From positions 1 to 5,599 of the forward strand of contig JAGAHK010000404.1 in NCBI GenBank assembly GCA_017627115.1: a stretch of DNA of 5,599 bases, in the 5' to 3' direction. Below are positions 1 to 5,599 of this stretch, one piece after another. Position numbers and translations under genes: made by a program. Each line of letters starts with the position of its first letter. Position 1 is the first letter of the stretch. Origin of the DNA: Bacillota bacterium (GTDB lineage: Bacteria > Bacillota > Clostridia > Lachnospirales > CAG-274). The notes beneath the pieces are model-generated. The model worked only from the letters and a program-made list of their open reading frames with translations. It was not told the DNA's origin and did not search any database.

Positions 1-40
1 ACGCAGCAAAAGTGCTGACCCACTGAATTTTAAGTAAGCA

Positions 41-61
41 CCCCCGCTTTAGAAGCGGGGG
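41..61. terminator. GC-rich hairpin, upstream terminator or IS200/IS605-type end
   Basis: A perfect 9-bp stem, CCCCCGCTT (41-49) with AAGCGGGGG (53-61), closes on a 3-base TAG loop. The right side is followed by T-rich but interrupted sequence (ACTTCCTTAGTTTGTT), so it is only a moderate intrinsic terminator. Stems of this kind (five C, short loop, five G) also occur at the right end of IS200/IS605 elements just after tnpB. No tnpB reading frame can be recognised in the 40 bases that precede it. It most likely isolates the operon promoter from whatever lies to the left. Confidence 0.45.
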
Positions 62-109
62 ACTTCCTTAGTTTGTTAAAATAAAGACAATATTTCATAA
101 AAATATATA

Positions 110-138
110 TTGACAAATAATTTAACATTTGATATAAT
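110..138 (+). promoter_or_regulatory. Consensus sigma-A-type promoter of the ABC operon
   Basis: TTGACA (110-115) and TATAAT (133-138) are separated by exactly 17 bases, a perfect match to the housekeeping promoter consensus. The stretch upstream (about 75-109) is almost entirely A and T and could act as an UP element. The start point would fall near 145-146, giving a leader of about 80 bases before the ATPase gene. It is the only strong promoter seen ahead of the three-gene operon. So strong a match suggests that expression is limited by a later step, such as the hairpin that follows directly. Confidence 0.85.
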
Positions 139-149
139 AATATAGATAT

Positions 150-188
150 ACGCGCAATACAGCAAGATTTTACGTATTGCGCGTTTTT
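150..188 (+). promoter_or_regulatory. Leader hairpin with T tract, possible attenuator
   Basis: ACGCGCAATAC (150-160) pairs perfectly over 11 bp with GTATTGCGCGT (174-184) around a 13-base loop. A run of five T (184-188) follows, the first of them being the last stem base. The stem starts only about 5 bases after the predicted transcription start. It has the form of an intrinsic terminator inside the leader, which would release an RNA of about 40 bases unless read through. It could instead be a 5' stem that protects the mRNA, or a DNA inverted repeat bound by a repressor. No antiterminator pairing and no leader peptide were seen. Confidence 0.6.
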
Positions 189-226
189 AAAAAGGAACCG
201 ACCACCACTATAAAAGAGGTAATCAA

Positions 227-940
227 ATGGACGGAGAGAAAAAAAGCATAATCACAGTGAAAAACCTGCGCAAAGTCTATCATCCCGGAAACGAGACCGT
301 GGTCGCACTCGACCGCATAAATCTGGAGATACACAGGGGCGAGATATGCTCCATCTTCGGCACATCGGGTTCGGGCAAAAGTACCTTTCTTAACCAGCTT
401 GCGGGGCTTGAAAAGCCCACGGAGGGTGAGGTGCTTATAGGCGGCGTGTCCATATCACGTCTTAGCGAGGACGATCTTGCACGTTTCAGACAGCGTTACT
501 TCGGGTTTATTTTTCAGGCTTACAACCTTATACCCACAATGAACGCCATTGAAAACGTAGCGGCGCCGCTGATGTTTCAGGGCATAGACAGGCAGGTACG
601 CGAAAAGCTTGCAAGGAAGCTTTTGAAAGATGTCGGGCTTGGAGAGCGTATGATGCACTATCCGCGTGAGATGTCGGGCGGTCAGCAGCAGCGTGTGGGT
701 ATAGCGCGTGCGCTTATCGCAAAGCCGAAGATCATCTTTGCGGACGAACCCACGGGCAACCTCGATACCAAAAATACCAAAGAGGTAATGGAGCTTATAT
801 GCGATTTTGCAAAAGAGTACAAAAGCACGGTCATACTTGTCACACACGACCCCGAAATGGCGCAGTTTGCGACACGTATAGTGACCCTTATCGACGGTAA
901 CATAAAAAGTGACGAGATCAAGAACGGAGAAGAAAAATGA
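227..940 (+). CDS. ABC transporter ATP-binding protein, MacB/LolD type
   Basis: This is a 237-residue cytoplasmic ATPase that would dimerise and drive the permease encoded two genes downstream by ATP binding and hydrolysis. All the core motifs are present and intact: Walker A GTSGSGKST (45-53), Q-loop glutamine 97, signature MSGGQ (149-153), Walker B IIFADEP (169-175) with catalytic Glu174, D-loop NLD (178-180) and H-loop His207. The length and the sequence around the motifs fit the MacB/LolD/YknY family (ABC class 3), whose members work on FtsX-like permeases rather than importers. The ATG at 227 has an AAGAGGT ribosome binding site at 214-220, six bases upstream. It is the first gene of the operon and its stop codon overlaps the next start (ATGA). 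The substrate cannot be told from this subunit. Confidence 0.95.
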   Translation: MDGEKKSIITVKNLRKVYHPGNETVVALDRINLEIHRGEICSIFGTSGSGKSTFLNQLAGLEKPTEGEVLIGGVSISRLSEDDLARFRQRYFGFIFQAYNLIPTMNAIENVAAPLMFQGIDRQVREKLARKLLKDVGLGERMMHYPREMSGGQQQRVGIARALIAKPKIIFADEPTGNLDTKNTKEVMELICDFAKEYKSTVILVTHDPEMAQFATRIVTLIDGNIKSDEIKNGEEK

Positions 941-3393
941 GACAAAACAAATTAACACGAATTTTCGGCTTTATCATCTGTGCCGTTATCGCGCTGCAAT
1001 CGGTGTCGTTCACATATGCGGCGGCAGCATCACCCACAGTCAGCTCATATAAACTTTCCGCATCAAACGGTGCGATAATGAGCGTTATCAAGGCAGGCGA
1101 AAAAGCCGACCTCGATATTTACATAACCGACAACGGCGTAAAAACAAATGAGATACTTGATGTTTCGCATATCGAAGCGCAGAGCATAAGCGGCTGCTTT
1201 GGCACAGCGCCCTCGCTTTCATCCTGTGAAATACTTTCAAGCGGCAGCAGTCCGCTCGAATACAAAATGACATTCAATGATGTTACATACACGGGCACAG
1301 GTGCAACATTCAGTTTTAAAACATACTACAAAGGCATAGGTTCATCAAGCCAGATAAACCTTAAAATAAACGAGTGCAGCCCCGCAAACGGCAGCACGGC
1401 AGATATAGTTACCGAAACCGACAGCGACGGCAACAGCACAACAAAAGTGCTTGCGCCATCGGCGGAAATGACACGCGGCACGCTTGAACCCGTAAAAGGC
1501 GGCGAAACATTCAATGTTGAACTTTCCATCAAAAACCGCGGCGCAGCAGAGATGCTCAACCCCGTGCTTGCAATAACCACATCAAACGATATTTCGCTTG
1601 TAAGCAACACTTCATCTATGTTCATCCCCGATATAAAACCGTCGGGCACGGCAAAAGTAACACTTACATTCAAGGCGGAAGATACGCTTTCCACATCTTC
1701 GGAGCATTTTAACGCCGCTCTTTCGTTCCGCTACAAAAACGGCAGCACACGCGAAAACGGCGACAGCACGGCTTTGATAACAATACCCACAATACCCAAC
1801 CGCACGGCGGAAACAGCCGCAGTTCAGCTTATAAAAGGCGACCTTGGCGCCATAGCACCCGATACGGAATTCACGCTTCCCGTTACTGTCAAAAACGTCG
1901 GCAGCACAGATGTTAAAGACGTATCTTTGAACTTTACAAGCGATTCGGGCATTGTTATCACGGACAGCAGCCTTACAAGGCTTTTCCCCGAAATAAAGGC
2001 AGGCACCGAAGTTACAACAACTCTCAAATGCCGTTCGGAAGAGTTTATCTCCGATAACTTCAAGTATATCAGCTGTGATATGAAATACATCTACACATCG
2101 AGAAAAGAGATAATGACGGGCGACGGAAGCACAAAATTCGCCGTTCAGCTCATACCCAACACAAAAGACAATGTTGCACCCCTTATACAGATAACAAAAA
2201 GCGACATACCGGGTCCCATAAATGCAAAAGAAAGTTTTTCATTCAAAATAAATGTTAAAAACGCAGGCACAACGGACATTGTAAACGCAGTACTCAACAT
2301 AGAGGGCAGCGACGAGATAATGGTAACGGGCGGTACATCCTCGTTTTCGTTCAACTCGCTCAAAGCGGGCGACAGCAAGACCTTTAACGTAAAGGCAAAG
2401 GCAGGCACGGAGCTTAACTCCGCATCGCAGAAACTCAATGCGGAGCTTAAATACAACTACAAATCGGGCAAGAACTACGAAAACGGTTCTTCGTCCACAG
2501 CTATCATAGTACCCTGTGTTAAAAAGGATGACGAGAAGGACAAGCTTGCAAAGCCCAATGTTATAATCGACAATTTCAGCTACGGCAACCAGTCTGTTGC
2601 AAACGGCGAGCATTTCAACCTTTCGATAGCTTTCCGCAATATGGGCAGCATACCCGTTGAAAACCTTGTTATGACGCTTGAACCCGATGCAGGTCTTGCA
2701 ATTTCCTCATCGACCAACACTTATTACTTCAAGTCTCTCGCCTCTGACGAAACACAGAGCGAAACAGTGGAAATGTACGCACTTCCCACGGCGGAGTCGG
2801 GCTCGGCAAAAGTAAATGTGACATTCAAATACGAATATATGGACAACAAAACAAGGACAGAAGCCACAAGCTCACAAACGGTCTCCGTACCGCTTTATCT
2901 GCCCGACCTTATGCTCTTTACGGCACCCGAGCTTAATACACCGGGCGTTGTCGGCGAGGAATACACATTCTCGATAGAGTATGTAAACAAGGGCAAGGGC
3001 GAGATAGCCAATGTCCGCGCAGAGATAATCGGCGATATAAGCACGGTACAGAAAGCGCAGAATGTAGGCAACATCGAAAAAGGCAAAAGCGGCAAGATAA
3101 ACTTCCTTGTAACGCCCGAAAATATCGGTGAAAACCCGTTCAGCATAAGAATAACCTACGAAGATGCCAATATGAAGGAAAAGGAAAGAATATTCAACCT
3201 TTCCGTAAACGCAGACGAGCCTATGATGGACGATATGGACTTTGATATGGAAATGGAAGAGCCGAAGAAGGGCGCACCGTGGAAGATCATCGGCGGCATA
3301 GTCGGAGGCATCGCAGCACTTATCGCAATAATACTTATAGCTAAAAAGATAAAGAAAAACAAGGATAATGTAAAAATGAACTGGGAGGACTGA
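937..3393 (+). CDS. Exported, membrane-anchored protein with tandem Ig-like (CARDB/COG1361-like) repeats
   Basis: This 818-residue protein has a signal peptide: basic Arg2, Lys5 and Arg8, a hydrophobic core at about 10-27, and likely cleavage in the alanine run 28-31. A diverged first domain (about 32-172, with Cys87 and Cys97 that could form a disulfide) is followed by at least five repeats of about 115-125 residues. Next come an acidic, Met-rich linker (760-775), one membrane helix (782-802) and a short basic cytoplasmic tail ending at 818. This predicts a type I membrane protein with the repeats outside the cell. The repeats resemble CARDB/NEW3-type beta-sandwich domains (COG1361) in their xKNxG and F-x-x-[IL]-K motifs; no enzyme motif is visible. 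The start overlaps the ATPase stop by 4 bases, with GGAGAAG just upstream, so translation is probably coupled. Lying between ATPase and permease genes, it is probably an extracellular partner of the transporter, but its function is unknown. Confidence 0.9.
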   Translation: MRQNKLTRIFGFIICAVIALQSVSFTYAAAASPTVSSYKLSASNGAIMSVIKAGEKADLDIYITDNGVKTNEILDVSHIEAQSISGCFGTAPSLSSCEILSSGSSPLEYKMTFNDVTYTGTGATFSFKTYYKGIGSSSQINLKINECSPANGSTADIVTETDSDGNSTTKVLAPSAEMTRGTLEPVKGGETFNVELSIKNRGAAEMLNPVLAITTSNDISLVSNTSSMFIPDIKPSGTAKVTLTFKAEDTLSTSSEHFNAALSFRYKNGSTRENGDSTALITIPTIPNRTAETAAVQLIKGDLGAIAPDTEFTLPVTVKNVGSTDVKDVSLNFTSDSGIVITDSSLTRLFPEIKAGTEVTTTLKCRSEEFISDNFKYISCDMKYIYTSRKEIMTGDGSTKFAVQLIPNTKDNVAPLIQITKSDIPGPINAKESFSFKINVKNAGTTDIVNAVLNIEGSDEIMVTGGTSSFSFNSLKAGDSKTFNVKAKAGTELNSASQKLNAELKYNYKSGKNYENGSSSTAIIVPCVKKDDEKDKLAKPNVIIDNFSYGNQSVANGEHFNLSIAFRNMGSIPVENLVMTLEPDAGLAISSSTNTYYFKSLASDETQSETVEMYALPTAESGSAKVNVTFKYEYMDNKTRTEATSSQTVSVPLYLPDLMLFTAPELNTPGVVGEEYTFSIEYVNKGKGEIANVRAEIIGDISTVQKAQNVGNIEKGKSGKINFLVTPENIGENPFSIRITYEDANMKEKERIFNLSVNADEPMMDDMDFDMEMEEPKKGAPWKIIGGIVGGIAALIAIILIAKKIKKNKDNVKMNWED
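1456..3210 (+). repeat. Five protein-level tandem Ig-like repeats inside the anchored protein
   Basis: The units are approximately residues 174-288, 294-408, 413-528, 539-654 and 655-758 of the protein starting at 937. Each has the same landmarks in order. The first is a polar turn with an Asn-Gly pair: KNRG 199, KNVG 319, KNAG 441, RNMG 567, VNKG 683. The second is an F-x-x-[IL]-K-type strand near 229, 350, 472 and 598, weaker at 712. The third is a Tyr-containing strand (such as FRYKNG, MKYIY, LKYNY, FKYEY). A proline-containing linker ends units 1-4. The Asn-Gly landmarks are 120, 122, 126 and 116 residues apart. The DNA itself is not obviously repeated, so the duplications are old. Confidence 0.8.
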
Positions 3394-3395
3394 AC

Positions 3396-4754
3396 GTGAC
3401 TTTCGGCGATCTTATAAGGACCTGTCTGAATAACCTTTTCAGACATAAAGGCAGAACCATACTTACAATAATCGGTGTTATTGTCGGCTGTAGTTCGGTA
3501 GTGCTGATGCTCTCCATAGGTATAGCAAAAAAGCAGCAGATGATGCAGTTCATGGACAGCATGGGCGACCTTTCCGTTATAACGGTAAGGCCAAAAGGCA
3601 ACAAAAAGCTTGATAATGCCATTATAAAACAGATAAAATCCATACCAAAGGTACAGGCGGTATCGCCCGAACTTTCCACCTTCAATGATGTGGAAATAAA
3701 TGTGCAGACTGCCGATGGCCGCTATATAACCTCTTATTCGTCGTTTGTAGCAACGGACACAAGCACTATGGACGACTTCGGCTATCAGGTAAAATCGGGC
3801 AAGCTGCTTACGGGCAGCGAGCCGAACGGTATTCTGATAGGCGAATATGCCGCCTACAACTTTACCGACTCACTGCGTCCGGAGGGCTACAACACGATAG
3901 ACTACTGGACGTATAAATACGACGAGTCAAAGGGTGAAATGCCCGACCCATATTTCAATCCCGAGACCACCGATCTTCAGCTTGTTATATCAACAGGTGA
4001 AAACAACGGCAAAAAGATGACTTTCGACCTTAAACTTGCAGGCGTGCTCAAAGAGGACGAAGGCAAGGGCTGGGAAACAACGGACGGTTTTTATATGGAT
4101 ACAAAAGCATTGCTTGAGTTTATAAACGAATTCAAACGCGCCAACAGTCTGAGCATCAACCCCGTTGTTTACTATGACACCATAAAGGTAAAACCCGTAA
4201 ACATAAGCGATGTTAAAGAAGTTTCCGACACCATCAACAACCTCGGCTTTGAAACACACTCCATGCAGACAATGCGTGAGTCTGTTGAAAAAGAAGCCAA
4301 CCAGACACAGATGATGTTTGGTGTGCTGGGCGTTGTCAGCCTGTTTGTTGCCGCTATAGGCATTATGAACACGATGATAATGGCAATAAGCGAACGTACA
4401 CGCGAGATAGGTGTTATGAAAGCTCTCGGCTGTTTTGTAAACGACATACGTGCCATTTACCTTTGCGAAGCGGGTTTTATAGGTCTTATCGGCGGTGTGT
4501 TCGGCAGCATTATAAGCCTTATCATATCGGCGATAGCCAATATAATCGCCCTGAAGCTGGATTTTAAGCAGCTTACATTTCTTGATGTATGGGATAACCT
4601 TACCACAAACCCCGACCGCGTTTCCGCCATACCCTGGCAGCTTGCAGTCGGTGCGGTATTCTTCTCCATTTTCGTCGGCATACTTTCGGGCTACTATCCC
4701 GCAAACCGTGCCGCGACCAAAATTTCGGCACTTGATGCGATAAAAACGGAATAA
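3396..4754 (+). CDS. ABC transporter permease, MacB/FtsX family
   Basis: This 452-residue membrane protein has the MacB-type layout: a cytoplasmic N-terminal helix, TM1 (about 21-44), a large extracellular domain (about 45-305), TM2 (307-330), TM3 (about 356-387) and TM4 (413-433). The C-terminal FtsX domain carries the family hallmarks ERTREIGVMKALG (333-345), a cytoplasmic stretch likely to contact the ATPase, and GYYPANRAA followed by LDAIKTE at the end (432-452). In this family the permease forms a dimer that changes shape with ATP hydrolysis to expel substrates or move an extracellular partner, rather than forming a classical channel. The start is GTG at 3396, with an excellent GGGAGGA site at 3383-3389 and only two bases after the previous stop. 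The ectodomain carries a Tyr/Trp-rich stretch at about 165-190 that may be a contact surface. Substrate is unknown; antimicrobial peptides, lipids or cell-wall signals are possible by family analogy only. Confidence 0.93.
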   Translation: MTFGDLIRTCLNNLFRHKGRTILTIIGVIVGCSSVVLMLSIGIAKKQQMMQFMDSMGDLSVITVRPKGNKKLDNAIIKQIKSIPKVQAVSPELSTFNDVEINVQTADGRYITSYSSFVATDTSTMDDFGYQVKSGKLLTGSEPNGILIGEYAAYNFTDSLRPEGYNTIDYWTYKYDESKGEMPDPYFNPETTDLQLVISTGENNGKKMTFDLKLAGVLKEDEGKGWETTDGFYMDTKALLEFINEFKRANSLSINPVVYYDTIKVKPVNISDVKEVSDTINNLGFETHSMQTMRESVEKEANQTQMMFGVLGVVSLFVAAIGIMNTMIMAISERTREIGVMKALGCFVNDIRAIYLCEAGFIGLIGGVFGSIISLIISAIANIIALKLDFKQLTFLDVWDNLTTNPDRVSAIPWQLAVGAVFFSIFVGILSGYYPANRAATKISALDAIKTE

Positions 4755-4795
4755 CGGTCATTCCCTTTTTCGTCACAGAGACCTTGCTTATACAC

Positions 4796-4812
4796 AAGTG
4801 CCGCAAGCACTT
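4796..4812. repeat. Small hairpin after the permease gene
   Basis: AAGTGC (4796-4801) pairs with GCACTT (4807-4812) around CGCAA. A competing stem, CTTGC (4783-4787) with GCAAG (4803-4807), shares bases with it, so the two cannot form together. The following TTTAAACTTT is too interrupted for a confident terminator. It lies 42 bases past the permease stop and may be part of a larger structured intergenic repeat. Confidence 0.4.
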
Positions 4813-4830
4813 TAAACTTTGATCACTGAA

Positions 4831-4873
4831 AACGAGGCTGCCGCGATTTGTCATCGCTACAGCCTCATTTTTT
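4831..4873 (+). terminator. Rho-independent terminator of the ABC operon, possibly bidirectional
   Basis: GAGGCTG (4834-4840) pairs with CAGCCTC (4860-4866). Inside, after a 2x2 internal mismatch, GCGAT (4843-4847) pairs with ATCGC (4853-4857) on a five-base loop. Six T follow (4868-4873) and an A run precedes the left arm, so it can work on the plus strand. On the minus strand the stem is followed by only four T (GTTTTC), so it may also stop the converging Nudix transcript, less strongly. It lies about 80 bases after the permease stop. Confidence 0.85.
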
Positions 4874-4888
4874 ATAAAGTTAACGACA

Positions 4889-4942
4889 AAAGTCTTCGGA
4901 CTTTGGGCGTTTACTTGCGCCGACTGCGTGCCGCAAAGCGGC
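4889..4942. repeat. Cluster of three hairpins between convergent genes
   Basis: Three stems follow each other closely. AAAGTC (4889-4894) and GACTTT (4899-4904) close a TTCG loop with a C-G closing pair, the very stable cUUCGg type. GGCG (4906-4909) pairs with CGCC (4918-4921). GCCGC (4930-4934) pairs with GCGGC (4938-4942) on an AAA loop and is followed by TTTATT on the plus strand. The last lies about a dozen bases beyond the Nudix stop codon and could help end that transcript. The compact arrangement looks like a structured intergenic repeat, but no second copy is in the window. Confidence 0.5.
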
Positions 4943-4954
4943 TTTATTCCTTTA

Positions 4955-5545
4955 CTATAACAGCGTTTTCAATTTTTCTGTAAGCGACATATCGGCAGGC
5001 AGCCATTCAAACAGATCAAGACTTTCCTTATCAGCCCACTTTGCCGCCTCATGTTCTTTCAATACGGGCATACCGCCTGTGAGTTCCGCAAAAAAACAGT
5101 CCATTGAAAGGTGAAAATCGGGATAATCATACTCTATTGTATATATTTTTTCACCTACATTTATCGTTGTATCGAGTTCCTCTTTTATTTCGCGCACAAG
5201 CGCCTGCTCACTTGTTTCGCCTTTTTCGACCTTACCGCCGGGAAACTCCCATTTATCCTTATATTCACCATATCCGCGCTGCGTTGCAAATATCTTTTTC
5301 ACGCCGTTTTCTTCCTTGCGGATAACAGCGGCGGCAACCTTGACAAAACGGCGGAATTTGCCGTCCTCGCAGCAGATCACGGTTTTGCCTGTATCTATCC
5401 CCGAAAAGGCTATCCAATCCTCGCTCATTTCAACTTTACATTCCGTATCGCCGCTTTCAAGCAAAACAAGCGCACGCGCACCACAGGAGCTCTCCTCGCA
5501 GCCGTAATCGGCTTCTTCTATATTTACGACCTTATATATTTTCAT
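4955..5545 (-). CDS. Nudix hydrolase, MutT-like, with extra N-terminal domain
   Basis: This 196-residue cytoplasmic protein would hydrolyse a nucleoside triphosphate or similar diphosphate-linked compound. Family members of this type clean 8-oxo-dGTP or other damaged or non-canonical nucleotides from the pool. The C-terminal domain (about 68-196) has the MutT-like KWEFPGGK lead-in and a Nudix box from Gly104 through Glu110 and REIKEEL (118-124), which supplies the Mg-binding glutamates. The usual Gly near the end of the box is Asp125, a substitution tolerated in MutT-like proteins. YDYPDFHLSMDCFF after the box resembles E. coli MutT. The first 65 or so residues form an extra cysteine-containing segment (Cys16, Cys21, Cys36, Cys58, Cys59) that I cannot assign. 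I chose the ATG at 5545 over the in-frame ATG at 5560 because only the former has a well-placed ribosome binding site. It converges on the ABC operon and is probably unrelated to it. Confidence 0.93.
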   Translation of the reverse strand: MKIYKVVNIEEADYGCEESSCGARALVLLESGDTECKVEMSEDWIAFSGIDTGKTVICCEDGKFRRFVKVAAAVIRKEENGVKKIFATQRGYGEYKDKWEFPGGKVEKGETSEQALVREIKEELDTTINVGEKIYTIEYDYPDFHLSMDCFFAELTGGMPVLKEHEAAKWADKESLDLFEWLPADMSLTEKLKTLL

Positions 5546-5550
5546 TTTCG

Positions 5551-5556
5551 CACCTC
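5551..5556 (-). promoter_or_regulatory. Ribosome binding site that sets the Nudix start
   Basis: On the minus strand GAGGTG lies five bases before the ATG at 5545. It sits downstream of the alternative ATG at 5560, which would leave a leader of only about 9 bases from the predicted transcription start and no Shine-Dalgarno site. This supports the shorter, 196-residue product. Confidence 0.75.
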
Positions 5557-5575
5557 GCATCTTTTACTATATAGA

Positions 5576-5581
5576 ATTATA
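5576..5581 (-). promoter_or_regulatory. Extended -10 promoter element of the Nudix gene
   Basis: The minus strand reads TGGTATAAT, a perfect TATAAT hexamer with the TG of an extended -10 element. Transcription would start near 5569, about 24 bases before the chosen start codon. With a 17-base spacer the -35 hexamer would begin at the last base of the window, so it cannot be judged here. Confidence 0.65.
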
Positions 5582-5599
5582 CCACAGTAATCACGTCCT

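Noticed and set aside
1..37. C-terminal tail of an upstream gene
   Set aside because: All three frames reach stops within 40 bases and none gives a recognisable protein end, so nothing can be supported.
455..958. Open frame of 167 codons on the minus strand across the ATPase gene
   Set aside because: It lies antisense to a gene with every ABC motif intact, has no recognisable protein features, and is explained by the codon usage of the opposite strand.
937..1030. Lipoprotein signal for the repeat protein because of Cys15
   Set aside because: The residues before Cys15 (FII) do not fit a lipobox, and the cysteine lies inside the hydrophobic core with a normal Ala-rich cleavage region further on.
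1326..2613. Several minus-strand open frames of about 90-125 codons under the repeat protein
   Set aside because: They are antisense shadows. The plus-strand gene rarely uses codons that read as stops on the other strand, and none has a ribosome binding site or familiar motifs.
4600..4854. Minus-strand open frame running from the intergenic region into the permease gene
   Set aside because: It starts within the terminator hairpin region, has an irregular composition, and overlaps the clearly real permease 3' end.
5546..5560. Alternative Nudix start at the ATG ending at 5560 (201 residues)
   Set aside because: It has no ribosome binding site and would be only about 9 bases from the predicted transcription start. 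The ATG at 5545 has GAGGTG at good spacing.
5111..5590. Plus-strand open frame of 159 codons opposite the Nudix gene
   Set aside because: The minus-strand frame carries a full Nudix box, promoter and ribosome binding site. The plus-strand product is an unconvincing Phe/Ile-rich string.

Overview
The window looks like part of a low-to-moderate GC Gram-positive chromosome, probably a Ruminococcus-like member of the Clostridia. The basis is the AT-rich spacer with a consensus sigma-A-type promoter, strong AGGAGG-like ribosome binding sites, frequent ATA isoleucine codons, a Gram-positive style MacB-type exporter and the style of the Nudix protein. The placement is inference, because no marker gene is present.

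Bases 1-226 hold no complete gene. They contain a GC-rich hairpin (41-61) that is either an upstream terminator or the end of an IS200/IS605-type element. A perfect TTGACA-N17-TATAAT promoter (110-138) follows. Just after its predicted start point lies a second perfect stem with a T tract (150-188), so the leader begins with a terminator-like hairpin.

Bases 227-4754 are a tight three-gene operon. It encodes a cytoplasmic ABC ATPase of the MacB/LolD type, an 818-residue exported protein with at least five tandem Ig-like (CARDB/COG1361-like) repeats and a C-terminal membrane anchor, and a MacB/FtsX-type permease. The first two genes overlap by 4 bases and the second and third are 2 bases apart, so they are very probably made together. 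The ATPase and permease would form a homodimeric exporter or mechanotransmitting machine. The repeat protein sits where MacAB-like operons often carry a membrane fusion protein and may be a wall-spanning partner; that role is inference.

Bases 4755-4954 are a convergent intergenic region unusually rich in hairpins: a good rho-independent terminator (4831-4873) and at least four smaller stems, one with a cUUCGg tetraloop. On the minus strand, 4955-5545 encodes a MutT-like Nudix hydrolase with an extra N-terminal domain of about 65 residues that I do not recognise. Its ribosome binding site and an extended -10 promoter lie at the right edge, and its -35 element falls at or beyond the end of the window.
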